DNA of 39,198 nucleotides from NCBI GenBank assembly GCA_947626115.1, contig CANQQX010000011.1, positions 1 to 39,198 on the forward strand, in the 5' to 3' direction. Source of the DNA: an uncultured Bacilli bacterium. GTDB lineage: Bacteria > Bacillota_I > Bacilli_A > RF39 > UBA660. The notes under the pieces were generated by a model, which did no database searches, had not been told where the DNA came from, and saw nothing but the letters and a program-made list of their open reading frames with translations. The position numbers were made by a program, and so were the translations under genes. Shown here piece by piece: positions 14,236-22,838 of this stretch (its first letter is position 1; the number at the start of each line of letters is the position of its first letter).

Positions 14236-15159
14236 ATGAATAAAGTTAAAAAAATTTTCACAATAATTTTATTATTTACTTTTATCTATTTATTATTTAA
14301 ATATAATTTTATTTTACAAAAATCAGTTAATGATGCCGTTATTTTGTGGTTAAACAAAGTATTTCCTTCTCTATTTATTATGTTTATTATAAATGATTTA
14401 ATAATAAATAGTCATATTTTAGATAATTTATGTAAATTAATTAGTCCTCTATTTAATAAAATATATCATGTATCTGGTACTTCTTTAGAATGTTTTATTT
14501 TATGTTTATTTAGTGGTACACCATCATCTGCTTATATTATCAAAGAAATGCTTAATAATAATAGTATTAATGAGATGGATGCTAATAAATTAATTAGTTT
14601 TACTTTCTTTAGCAATCCTTTATTTTTATATAATATATTAAGTATATCTTTTAACAAATTTATTACATTAAAAATAATTATTATTCATTATCTAACTAAT
14701 TTAATTATTGGTTTATTTTATCGTAAAAATAAATCTAATAATAGTAATATAACCATTAAAGTAGCAAATAATAATATTATTAATTTAATACCTAAAGCTA
14801 TTAGCAAAAGTTTTAATACTCTTTTAATGATTTTAGGAACCATTACTTTTTATATGATTATATCTAATTATTTACTTAAAATAATACCTTTAAATATAAT
14901 GGGAGAAATTATTTTAAGAGGCATACTAGAAATTACCCAAAGTTTAAATATCTTACCTAATTTAAATATATTAAGTATGATAAAAGAAATAATAGCTTTA
15001 TCTATTATCTCTTTTGGTGGGTTATCTATTCATACCCAAATACTAAATATTATCAGTGATACCAATATTAAATATCATAACTTTTTAATTGGCAGAATTC
15101 TTCATGTCTTAATTAGTACAACTATTTATATTTTTATCACTATTACTATCTATTGTTAA
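14236..15159 (+). CDS. ylbJ: YlbJ-like integral membrane protein (nucleoside-recognition Gate domain)
   Basis: 307 aa, very hydrophobic, several membrane segments. The YlbJ pattern is present: FPSLFIMFIINDLI, then CLFSGTPSSAYIIKEML and NKLISFTFFSNPLFLYNIL, and a second Gate-like half. In Bacillus YlbJ is a sporulation membrane protein; what it carries or does is not established. It is the only plus-strand protein gene here, divergent from the ylbL-like gene, which also lies close to ylbJ in Bacillus. A GGAG ribosome-binding site lies 8 nt before the ATG. Its last 51 bp overlap the convergent pseudopilin gene. No other sporulation genes are visible. Confidence 0.8.
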   Translation: MNKVKKIFTIILLFTFIYLLFKYNFILQKSVNDAVILWLNKVFPSLFIMFIINDLIINSHILDNLCKLISPLFNKIYHVSGTSLECFILCLFSGTPSSAYIIKEMLNNNSINEMDANKLISFTFFSNPLFLYNILSISFNKFITLKIIIIHYLTNLIIGLFYRKNKSNNSNITIKVANNNIINLIPKAISKSFNTLLMILGTITFYMIISNYLLKIIPLNIMGEIILRGILEITQSLNILPNLNILSMIKEIIALSIISFGGLSIHTQILNIISDTNIKYHNFLIGRILHVLISTTIYIFITITIYC

Positions 15160-15714
15160 ATATTTAGGATCTTTACTTAAGAAATTACTATTACTTGAAT
15201 AAGTTATTTCGATATCATCAATAGCATTATTTACATCTTTATTATTTCTTTTATGAAATGGTTTATTATAGATATAAATATTTAATTTAAAATAATAATT
15301 ATTAGTAGCTAAATCATTATGAAATGTAAAATTAAAGCAAGGATCTATTTCAGCACCTTCCATTGTCCAAGAATGTTTTTCTCCATTAGATGCTATATAT
15401 TTTAAAATGTATTTATCATCTTTAATAGTACTTGTTAAAGTAGCACTTAAATTATCTAAAAAATCAAAAGATATATTAATATTATCATGAGAATTATTAG
15501 TAATTCCAATTAAATTATTATTTAATAAATCATCTTCAATAGTTTTAATAATTTCAGCTCGATTAAGTTGATTATCATAAGCAAAATTATTATTAGCGGT
15601 CTCACTTTCTAAATTATTTAGAAGTTGCACTAAGAAAACTAAAATAGTACTGATTAAAGTAATACTAACTAATATTTCGATTAAAGACAATCCTTTATTA
15701 TTCAACACTCGCAT
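15109..15714 (-). CDS. Type IV pilin-like (pseudopilin) protein 1
   Basis: 201 aa. The N-terminus is a classical prepilin signal: a short basic leader, cleavage-type Gly, then LSLIEILVSITLISTILVF with Glu at mature position 5. A ~160-residue extracytoplasmic region contains two Cys. It is the last of three small pilin-like genes, overlapping the preceding one by 17 nt. It resembles ComG-type minor pilins of Gram-positive competence pseudopili, but I cannot assign a specific one. Its 3' end overlaps the ylbJ-like gene tail to tail by 51 bp. Confidence 0.75.
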   Translation of the reverse strand: MRVLNNKGLSLIEILVSITLISTILVFLVQLLNNLESETANNNFAYDNQLNRAEIIKTIEDDLLNNNLIGITNNSHDNINISFDFLDNLSATLTSTIKDDKYILKYIASNGEKHSWTMEGAEIDPCFNFTFHNDLATNNYYFKLNIYIYNKPFHKRNNKDVNNAIDDIEITYSSNSNFLSKDPKYLTIDSNSDKNINSCTN

Positions 15715-16105
15715 TATTTAACTCCTTATCTGCTAAATCAAAATAAAGAAAACACATATCTTCTTTAGTATTATCTATGGTAAAATTGCCATCTAAATAA
15801 TTAATTATAGAGCCATTATTACAATTGCTTAAATCACCATTATATATATAACCTAAAGTTGGCATAGTATTATTTATTTCATAAGTTAATGTTTCATTAT
15901 TCCATACCATATAAAATAAAGTTACATCTATATTTTCATTAATAAAAGATTTTTTAATATCTTCTTTATAGCTATTTAATAAAATACGTTTATTAGCATA
16001 AGAACTTAATAAATATACCATTAAAGTTAAAAAGATAATAAAGAAAGTATAAATTAATGCTGTTGATACAAAACCATTTCTTTTCATAATTACACACTTA
16101 CCCAA
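15698..16105 (-). CDS. Pilin-like membrane protein 2 (no Glu5)
   Basis: 135 aa, possibly starting at ATG 16087 (MKRNGFVSTALIY), which gives a standard short pilin leader. Gly is followed by FVSTALIYTFFIIFLTLMV, a single membrane segment with the prepilin shape but without Glu5, as in the minor pilin that starts some pilus tips. The small soluble part has three Cys. It overlaps the upstream pilin gene by 16 nt and the downstream one by 17 nt, so the three are one translational unit. The role is inferred from context. Confidence 0.65.
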   Translation of the reverse strand: MGKCVIMKRNGFVSTALIYTFFIIFLTLMVYLLSSYANKRILLNSYKEDIKKSFINENIDVTLFYMVWNNETLTYEINNTMPTLGYIYNGDLSNCNNGSIINYLDGNFTIDNTKEDMCFLYFDLADKELNNASVE

Positions 16106-16623
16106 CTATAGTAATGTTCGCAACCACTATTATGACAAGTTGCATAAGATACTACTAAAATAGCATCACAGGCAATATCAACATTGATTGTTTTTAAATA
16201 TTTTATTATCTCTTCATCAAATTCATTATCACAACTTTTATCTATTAGACATGCTTTTAAATTATCTAATTCTTTAGTTTTTACAATAAACATCTCTTCT
16301 ACTTCATAATCATCTAATATTTTATTAAAATAATTTTGATAATTTTCTCTACCTATAAATAAATTAGTTGTTTCTTTATTAATAGTTAAATAATATTTAT
16401 TATCATCACTATTTAAATTAGTTAAAATATCATTTAAATTTAATTTATCTAAAGTATTTTTTAAATAATGCGTACGATAAATATAGGCAACATCATCATA
16501 ATTCATTCTTTCTTTTTCTTTTTTTAAAATATTACTAAAAGATGAAAATAAAAGAAGTAAGGCACTTGTTAGAACAGTAATTACCACAATAGTCTCAACA
16601 AAAACAAAACCATTTTTGTTCAT
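16090..16623 (-). CDS. Type IV pilin-like (pseudopilin) protein 3
   Basis: 177 aa. The leader MNKNG precedes FVFVETIVVITVLTSALLLLF, a prepilin N-terminus with Glu5. The soluble region is Lys/Asp-rich and has several Cys near its end (KACLIDKSC, IACDA, CHNSGC), so disulfides are possible. It is the first gene of the three-gene pilin-like cluster; no assembly ATPase, inner-membrane platform protein or prepilin peptidase lies in the window. Confidence 0.7.
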   Translation of the reverse strand: MNKNGFVFVETIVVITVLTSALLLLFSSFSNILKKEKERMNYDDVAYIYRTHYLKNTLDKLNLNDILTNLNSDDNKYYLTINKETTNLFIGRENYQNYFNKILDDYEVEEMFIVKTKELDNLKACLIDKSCDNEFDEEIIKYLKTINVDIACDAILVVSYATCHNSGCEHYYSWVSV

Positions 16624-16675
16624 TTAACCCACTTCCTTATTATAATTATAACTTATGCAGTTATTTTTTACAATG

Positions 16676-16710
16676 AAAAAAGGCATTCTATTTTATTCTA
16701 GAATACCTTT
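16676..16710 (-). terminator. Terminator built into the end of alaS
   Basis: On the minus strand AAAGGTATTCTA pairs with TAGAATGCCTTT (one G-T pair), 8-nt loop, followed by T6. The left half of the stem is formed by the last alaS codons. Confidence 0.85.
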
Positions 16711-18468
16711 AATTCTTCTTACACCAGCAGATGATGATTCTTCTTTAATAATTTTGAAATGACCTAAGACACCAGTATTTTCAACATGCGGTCCACCACA
16801 TATTTCTTTTGATAAATTACCAATGGTATAAACTTTTACAATACTACCATATTTATCATCAAATGTACCGTGAGCACCTTCTCTTTTAGCTTGTTCATAA
16901 GGAATCTCTTCAAAAGTAACTGGTGTATTTGTTTGAATCATTTCATTAACCCTATCTTCTACTCTTTTCTTCTCTTCATCAGTTAATTTATGATCACAGT
17001 TAAAATCAAATCTTATTCTCTCAGTTGTAATATTACATCCCTTTTGCATAACATCTTTACCATATATTTCTTGTAAAGTGGCAAGAAGTAAATGGGCTAA
17101 AGTATGATATTTAGTTGATTCAATCGAATGATCAGCAAGGCCGCCTTTAAATGAACCAGCATCAATTGTTCTTGATTTTTCTTGATGTTCTTTAAAACAC
17201 TTATTAAATTCATCTATATCGACACTTAAATTATTTTCTTTCGCAAGTTCTTCCGTCATTTCAATTGGAAAACCAAAGGTATCAAATAATTTAAAGGCAT
17301 CTTTGCCACTTAAAGTACTTCCTTCCATATGACGAATAGTTTTATAAAATAATCTTTCGCCATCTTTTAAGGTATGACTAAATTTATTATATTCTTTTTC
17401 TAATTCTCTAAATACTACTTCTTTATTTTTAGCTAGTTCTGGATAAACATCAGCATATTCATCTATATAAATACTAGCTAAATCATTTAAAACATAATCA
17501 TTAATATTTAATTTTCTTAAATGACGAATTGTTCTTCTTAAAAGTCTTCTTAAAACATAACCTGCCCCAATATTTGATGGTGTAATACCATGATCATCAG
17601 CTAAAATAAAGGTACTTGTTCGAAGATGATCCATAATAATCCGAAAACTTTGTAAATTATCTTCATACTTTAAATGAGAAAGTTCTTCTAACTTACTTTT
17701 AATACCACTAAAGATATCAGAATCATAAACACTAGCAAGACCATTTAAAACGGTAATGGTTCTCTCTAAGCCCATACCTGTATCCACATTTTGTTGTTTT
17801 AATTTTGATAAATTACCTTCTTCATCTTTATAGTATTCCATAAAGACATCATTCCAAATTTCTAGGTATTTACCACAGTCACAAGCTGGGTTACATTCTG
17901 GTGAACATTTTTCTTTGCCTGTATCATAAAACATTTCGGTATCTGGACCACATGGACCAATGCCACTACCTAAAATCCAAAAATTATTTTCTTTCGGTAA
18001 AAAGAATAAATGATCTTCTTCTACTCCTAAACTTCGCCATATTTCATATGATTCATTATCTCTTGGAAAATCATCATCACCCGCAAAAACCGTAAAATAT
18101 AATCTATCTTTGGGAATATTTAAATACTTTTCACTAGTTAAAAATTCATAACTATAAGAAATGGCATCTTTTTTAAAATAATCGCCTAGACTCCAATTAC
18201 CTAGCATTTCAAAAAATGTTAAGTGAGATGCATCACCAACTTCATCAATATCACTTGTTCTTATACATTTTTGGACGTCTGTTAGTCTTTTACCACTTGG
18301 ATGACTTTCACCTAAAAGATAAGGAACTAATGGATGCATACCAGCAGTTGTAAATAAAACAGTTGGATCATTTTCAGGTACTATTGATGCAGATGGAATA
18401 ATTTTATGATCTTTACTTTTAAAAAAGTTTAGATATTTCTCTCTAAGTTCACTAGCTGTTACTTTCAT
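16693..18468 (-). CDS. alaS: Alanyl-tRNA synthetase, short form lacking the C-Ala domain
   Basis: 591 aa against ~870 in most bacteria. The class II catalytic core is complete (LREKYLNFFKSKDH, TTAGMHPLVPYLLGESHPSGKRL, TFFEMLGNWSLGDYFK, FWILGSGIGPCGPDTEM, DTGMGLER). The tRNA-recognition helices and the editing domain follow, with zinc-type motifs HTLAHLL and CGGPH. The protein then stops after GVRRIKGILE: the linker and C-Ala oligomerisation domain are absent. This is not a recent frameshift, because a terminator stem is built from the last codons. It charges tRNA-Ala and may act as a monomer. The ATG overlaps the upstream kinase stop by 1 nt, and the pair is controlled by an alanine T-box. 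Confidence 0.96.
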   Translation of the reverse strand: MKVTASELREKYLNFFKSKDHKIIPSASIVPENDPTVLFTTAGMHPLVPYLLGESHPSGKRLTDVQKCIRTSDIDEVGDASHLTFFEMLGNWSLGDYFKKDAISYSYEFLTSEKYLNIPKDRLYFTVFAGDDDFPRDNESYEIWRSLGVEEDHLFFLPKENNFWILGSGIGPCGPDTEMFYDTGKEKCSPECNPACDCGKYLEIWNDVFMEYYKDEEGNLSKLKQQNVDTGMGLERTITVLNGLASVYDSDIFSGIKSKLEELSHLKYEDNLQSFRIIMDHLRTSTFILADDHGITPSNIGAGYVLRRLLRRTIRHLRKLNINDYVLNDLASIYIDEYADVYPELAKNKEVVFRELEKEYNKFSHTLKDGERLFYKTIRHMEGSTLSGKDAFKLFDTFGFPIEMTEELAKENNLSVDIDEFNKCFKEHQEKSRTIDAGSFKGGLADHSIESTKYHTLAHLLLATLQEIYGKDVMQKGCNITTERIRFDFNCDHKLTDEEKKRVEDRVNEMIQTNTPVTFEEIPYEQAKREGAHGTFDDKYGSIVKVYTIGNLSKEICGGPHVENTGVLGHFKIIKEESSSAGVRRIKGILE

Positions 18469-18992
18469 TATTTTATTCCTTCCAAAAATTTAAATACTTT
18501 ATCTTTTAAATTATCATATGTATCATTAGCTAATATATAATCAAATTCGGCATAATCTTCTAAAGCTGTTTCCGTAATATGTGCTTGTTCTTCAACTGAA
18601 AGTTTACTTGCTGCAAATTGATTTTCGACACAAATTGAATACACATTATCATAATTAAGTTTAATGTCTTCAATTTCATCTGGCATTCTAACATCACTAA
18701 TAACTACATTATCAGTAAGAGTTTCATAAATTTTTAAATCATCAAGCATCTTATTAATAAAGTATTTACTATCAATCTTTCTAATTTTATCTCCTAAATC
18801 TTGTAAATATTTTCTTGGTTTGGTATTAGGATTACCATCCCAATCAGTAAGTTCTTGAGCAAATTTCTTTAAAGGTTTACTATATTCCGTAATAACACAT
18901 TTTTCTAATTTATAAATATAGTATTCTTTAATAATTTTTGCTACTTCTCCTTTTCCACTCCCTGCTTTTCCTGCAATTAAGAATATTCTCAT
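18468..18992 (-). CDS. P-loop nucleotide kinase, dNMP-kinase-like
   Basis: 174 aa. A Walker A motif lies at the N-terminus (IAGKAGSGKGEVAK), with SKPLKKFAQELTDWDGNPNTK and KPRKYLQDLGDKIR (phage-type deoxynucleotide monophosphate kinase pattern), then VVISDVRMPDEIE as the Walker B/substrate region. It probably phosphorylates a (deoxy)nucleoside monophosphate; the exact substrate cannot be read from the sequence. It is the first gene after the alanine T-box and is followed directly by alaS, so its expression should rise when charged tRNA-Ala is scarce, unusual for a nucleotide kinase. The ribosome-binding site is GGAAAGGGAAG. Confidence 0.7.
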   Translation of the reverse strand: MRIFLIAGKAGSGKGEVAKIIKEYYIYKLEKCVITEYSKPLKKFAQELTDWDGNPNTKPRKYLQDLGDKIRKIDSKYFINKMLDDLKIYETLTDNVVISDVRMPDEIEDIKLNYDNVYSICVENQFAASKLSVEEQAHITETALEDYAEFDYILANDTYDNLKDKVFKFLEGIK

Positions 18993-19015
18993 TTTTTCAT
19001 CTTCCCTTTCCTATA

Positions 19016-19207
19016 ATAAAAAGAATGATACATCTAAGGAGTCTATTTAGACGGTACCATCCTTTTATTTACTTAATTTTTTTAACGACTAATATGCCGA
19101 TTAATCTCCAAAAGTAGCAATATTTAAATTATTTTATTAGTTTACACCAACCACTAACTCTCTTTTTAAAAGTAATTTAAATACATCTTTTTTCATCGAT
19201 TACTTCT
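19016..19207 (-). promoter_or_regulatory. T-box riboswitch (alanine)
   Basis: This is the leader of the kinase-alaS operon. On the minus strand, AGAAGTA (19201-19207) pairs with TACTTTT to close Stem I; the distal Stem I has the AGAGAGTTAGTGGTTGGTG pattern. A GCT (Ala) specifier lies at 19116-19118, next to the Stem I base. The T-box sequence GGATGGTACCGT lies at 19051-19062. It also forms the 5' half of an intrinsic terminator whose 3' half (TTAGATGTATCATTC) is followed by T5. Uncharged tRNA-Ala should stabilise the antiterminator and turn on alaS. Confidence 0.9.
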
Positions 19208-19212
19208 ATAAT

Positions 19213-19241
19213 ATAACATAATTTATTTATTTTTTAAACAA
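19213..19241 (-). promoter_or_regulatory. Promoter of the T-box/alaS operon
   Basis: TTGTTT (19236-19241), 17-bp spacer, TGTTAT (19213-19218). The predicted start falls at the beginning of T-box Stem I. Confidence 0.5.
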
Positions 19242-19244
19242 CTT

Positions 19245-20372
19245 TTATTCAATTATTTTTAATTTTTCATTCGTAAATTCTAATAATACTCTTAAAATAG
19301 TTAAGATTGGTGTTGCTAAAACCATACCTAAAATACCAAAGAAATGGCCAAATACAAGTAAAGCAATAATTATGATAACTGGATGAATACTACTTGCTCT
19401 ACTCATAACAATTGGTTGTAAAATATAATTTTCTACTATTTGAACAATAACACAAATAATTAAGGTTCCAATACCAATTAAAGGATCTTGGGTAAGACCA
19501 ACTATAACTGCAACTGCACCACCTATATATGGACCAATAAAAGGAATTAAATCGGTAATACCACAGAATAAGCCAAATAGTATTGGGGCATTTAAACCAA
19601 CTAAAGCAAAGCCTACGGAATCACAAATAAGAACCATTAAAGCCACTAAGAATGTACCATTAACACATTTTCTTACTTCACTACTCATTCTCGTAGCTAA
19701 ATGATGAACATCATTTGTAAATTTTTTCGGAAATAACTTTTTAAAATGATCAGCAATATTATCATAATCAATTAACATATAAATACCAATGATAAGGCCC
19801 ATGCCAAATGTACCAATACCGCTAAATAACGTAACTACAAAGGATATAATAGTATTTGGTAAATTTTTGGCAATATCCATTCCAAAGGATGTAATATTAG
19901 CAAGAAGTTTTTCGGGAAAATCACCTAAATTTAAACCGTTTTCTTCAAACTTAACAAAGAAATTTGTAATACCTTTTGTAATACTTTCCATCCAACTTGG
20001 AAGCAAACCAACTAGTTCATTTACTTCATCATATACAGTTGGAACAAATATATATAATAGTAATGATATAATTAAAATAAATGATGCAAAGATAATAATA
20101 GCACTTACTGTTTTACTATGAATTTTTTCACTTAACTTAAGGACCAATGGCCTTAAATACCAAGCAAGAACAAAACCAATAAAAAATGGACTAATAACAC
20201 TTAAAAAATCTAATAGAATATTTAAAATATTTAATTTTTGAATAGCTATTATTGATGCTAATATTAAACAAGCTATAAAAACAAAATATAATATCTTTAA
20301 AATTTTTTTTGATAAACCAATAACATCATTTAATTCTTTAGTGTTTATTTCTTTTTCTAATTTATTTTTCAT
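19245..20372 (-). CDS. AI-2E family (DUF20) transporter/permease
   Basis: 375 aa with about eight membrane helices and the family landmarks: FFIGFVLAWYLRPLV near the N-terminus, a soluble loop with LLPSWMESITKGI, then PILFGLFCGITDLIPFIGPYIGG and VQIVENYILQPIVMSRASSIHPVIIIIALLVFG. The family includes exporters of autoinducer 2 and Na+/H+ antiporters, so the substrate cannot be named. It has an AAGGAG ribosome-binding site and a TATAAT -10 box about 20 nt before it. No clear terminator separates it from the T-box promoter downstream. Confidence 0.9.
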   Translation of the reverse strand: MKNKLEKEINTKELNDVIGLSKKILKILYFVFIACLILASIIAIQKLNILNILLDFLSVISPFFIGFVLAWYLRPLVLKLSEKIHSKTVSAIIIFASFILIISLLLYIFVPTVYDEVNELVGLLPSWMESITKGITNFFVKFEENGLNLGDFPEKLLANITSFGMDIAKNLPNTIISFVVTLFSGIGTFGMGLIIGIYMLIDYDNIADHFKKLFPKKFTNDVHHLATRMSSEVRKCVNGTFLVALMVLICDSVGFALVGLNAPILFGLFCGITDLIPFIGPYIGGAVAVIVGLTQDPLIGIGTLIICVIVQIVENYILQPIVMSRASSIHPVIIIIALLVFGHFFGILGMVLATPILTILRVLLEFTNEKLKIIE

Positions 20373-20442
20373 AACTATCTCCTTATTAATATAATTATAC
20401 TATAAATTTAGAAAAAGATAAAAAAATAATGTCTTATTTGAC

Positions 20443-20472
20443 AAAAAAATGAAATATTTGACTATTTCATTT
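20443..20472 (-). terminator. Terminator after the 50-aa gene
   Basis: A perfect 10-bp stem AAATGAAATA/TATTTCATTT with a 6-nt loop and a T-run tail. The stem includes the last codons and stop of the small gene. Confidence 0.8.
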
Positions 20473-20614
20473 TACTTGTCATTGTATTTGCTTTATCTAA
20501 CATATTATTAATTAGTTTATCAGCTTTTTGTTTAGTATTTTTATTCATTAAAGTATAAGCTCCTAAACCAATTAAACCAGCCATTATCATACCAGTAGCC
20601 ATCTTTTTCATCAT
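20462..20614 (-). CDS. Small YtxH-like membrane protein, 50 aa
   Basis: A 50-residue frame: MMKKMATGMIMAGLIGLGAY, then a Lys-rich amphipathic helix ending TMTSKMK. One N-terminal membrane segment with Gly spacing and a charged helical tail resembles short YtxH/DUF-type proteins, but I cannot name a family. A GGTGGAT ribosome-binding site 4-5 nt from the ATG and a strong terminator formed by its own 3' end support a real gene. It lies between recD2 and the permease gene, 34 nt after the recD2 stop. Confidence 0.7.
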   Translation of the reverse strand: MMKKMATGMIMAGLIGLGAYTLMNKNTKQKADKLINNMLDKANTMTSKMK

Positions 20615-20648
20615 ATCCACCTCTAATAGTAGTATGGCTATCTTATAT

Positions 20649-22838
20649 TTAATTATGTATAAAATATTCTTTTAATTTTTCTTGTAAAGTAGTTTTTCTT
20701 CCTTCCCCATATTCATTAAATACTCCTTTATAAAATGAAGAAGGATCACCAATTAAAATTAAACTCTTTTTAGCTCTAGATACACCAGTATATAAAAGTT
20801 TATTATAAAGCATACTACTATATTGATAAGTAATTGGCATAATCACATGATCAAATTCACTACCTTGGCTTTTATGAATCGTAATAGCATAAGCATGTCT
20901 AATATTTTTTAAATCTTTTTTAGAAATAGTTACGACATTTCCATCAAAATCTATCGTTATCATATCTTTATGATTAAAATTACTAATATTTTTAATAAAC
21001 CCAATATCACCATTAAAGACATTATTATCAGCATCATTTACAAGTTGTAATATTTTATCACCTTCTCTGTAAACAATATCACCATAAGTAATTTTACTTT
21101 GACCCATATCGGGATTAAAAATACTTTCTAACATCAAATTTAAATTATCTATCCCATTTTCACCTCTATACATTGGGGCTAATATTTGTAAATTATTTTC
21201 ATTAAATCCTTTTTCTATTCCCTTTAAAATAATTTCTCTAATTAAATCTTTAATATTTCTACTATTTGTCACAATAAAATTATAATCATCTTTCTTATTA
21301 ACAAATTCTTCTGGTATATCTTTATTTTTAATTTCTCTAGCTAAATAAGGGATATAAGAATTTTCACTTTGCCGATAAATATAATCTAGATAAATATAAT
21401 TAAATAAATCACTATTGATTAAATCACTAAGTATTAAACCAGGGCCTACTGATGGCAGTTGACTAACATCACCCACTAAAATTAATTTAACATAACTATG
21501 TATTCCTTTAAGGAGAGCTTCAAATAAAGTTACATCAATCATACTTACTTCATCAACAATAATTAATTTTTGAAAATTTTTATTATTTTCATTAATACTA
21601 AATTCACCAGTCTCTTTATTCCATTTTAAAAATCTATGAATAGTTGAAGCCGGTAGGCCTGTTGCCGTACTCATTTTTTTACTAGCTCTTCCGGTTGGAG
21701 CAAGTAAAGCTATTTGTTCAACTATATCTAAACTAGATAATCTATATTTTTCAATATACAATTTAACTATCGCATTGATAATTGTTGTTTTACCAGTACC
21801 AGGGCCACCAGAGATAATCGTAATATTGTTATTTAAAGCTGAATTAATTGCTTTTCTTTGTTCATCATTATAAGTTATATTCAATTTCTTTTCTAATTTT
21901 TTAATATCTTCTTCGTAATCATATTTTTTTACATCTTTACTATCTATTATCTTTAAATTTTGGGCAATATCTACTTCTGCTTCGTAATTTTCCGTTAAAT
22001 AATATTTTTCGCCATCACTTACGATTAATAATTCATCTTGTAATTCTTGTAAATAACTTAAATATACTTCATAATCTAGTGATATATTAAATAATTTACC
22101 TAATATTTCATAAATATAGCTATCACTATAATAAACATCACCCATATTAAAAGAAATTGCTTTCATACTTTCTAATATACATGCTTTAACTCTTCTTTTA
22201 TCAAGTTTATCTTCATTATTATTTAAAAATATTATATCAAGTCTTTTAAAATCAATTATATTATTAAATAAATAAATATTATTTTCAATTATATCTTTAG
22301 TATCTCCTTTAAATTTAGTATATATTTTGGCTGCTTCTTCCATCGAAAATCCTAAATTTTTTAAACTTAAAATAATATCAGAACTTTTCGAATAATTAAT
22401 AATAGAATCATAGATCTTATCTCTTTTACTATCATTCATACCTTCTACTTTATCTAAAGCAAATTTATTTTCTTTAATAACATCTATAGATTTATTACCA
22501 TAAATTTCTACTATTTTTTCGGCAGTTTTTTTACCACAACCTTTAATAAATTTGCTAGATAAAAATTCGATAATATCATCTTTTTCATTAGGCATCATAA
22601 TTTCATAATTATTAACATTAAATTGTTTACCAAACTTTTCATGATTTTTAAATTCACCATTAATAGTAATTGGCGTTTCTAGCTTTAGTTCAGGAAATAC
22701 TCCCGTAATAGTAATAGATTTTTTTAAATATTCTTTATTTTCATCATCAGTTTTAGAAATGCGAAAAAGTGCGACTAAGTAGCCGTTATCTTCATTATAA
22801 TATATTTGACTTTTTATTTTACCAACAAATGTAATCAT
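20649..22838 (-). CDS. recD2: RecD2-type SF1B DNA helicase
   Basis: 729 aa, full length. An N-terminal domain and helix-hairpin-helix repeats (KFIKGCGKKTAEKIVEIYG) precede the helicase core: Walker A SGGPGTGKTT (about residue 340), motif II LIIVDEVSMID, motif III LVGDVSQLPSVGPG, motif V YAITIHKSQGSEFDHVI and motif VI YTGVSRAKKSLILIGD. RecD2 is a 5'-3' helicase acting in DNA repair and replication-fork maintenance without RecBC. The ATG is preceded only by A/T-rich DNA with no convincing Shine-Dalgarno, and TATATT about 13-18 nt upstream suggests a leaderless or very short-leader transcript. Confidence 0.95.
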   Translation of the reverse strand: MITFVGKIKSQIYYNEDNGYLVALFRISKTDDENKEYLKKSITITGVFPELKLETPITINGEFKNHEKFGKQFNVNNYEIMMPNEKDDIIEFLSSKFIKGCGKKTAEKIVEIYGNKSIDVIKENKFALDKVEGMNDSKRDKIYDSIINYSKSSDIILSLKNLGFSMEEAAKIYTKFKGDTKDIIENNIYLFNNIIDFKRLDIIFLNNNEDKLDKRRVKACILESMKAISFNMGDVYYSDSYIYEILGKLFNISLDYEVYLSYLQELQDELLIVSDGEKYYLTENYEAEVDIAQNLKIIDSKDVKKYDYEEDIKKLEKKLNITYNDEQRKAINSALNNNITIISGGPGTGKTTIINAIVKLYIEKYRLSSLDIVEQIALLAPTGRASKKMSTATGLPASTIHRFLKWNKETGEFSINENNKNFQKLIIVDEVSMIDVTLFEALLKGIHSYVKLILVGDVSQLPSVGPGLILSDLINSDLFNYIYLDYIYRQSENSYIPYLAREIKNKDIPEEFVNKKDDYNFIVTNSRNIKDLIREIILKGIEKGFNENNLQILAPMYRGENGIDNLNLMLESIFNPDMGQSKITYGDIVYREGDKILQLVNDADNNVFNGDIGFIKNISNFNHKDMITIDFDGNVVTISKKDLKNIRHAYAITIHKSQGSEFDHVIMPITYQYSSMLYNKLLYTGVSRAKKSLILIGDPSSFYKGVFNEYGEGRKTTLQEKLKEYFIHN

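Noticed and set aside
16693-18468. alaS as a frameshifted or TGA-interrupted gene because it is short
   Set aside because: The frame ends at TAA directly before an intrinsic terminator, and no remaining C-Ala coding sequence follows.
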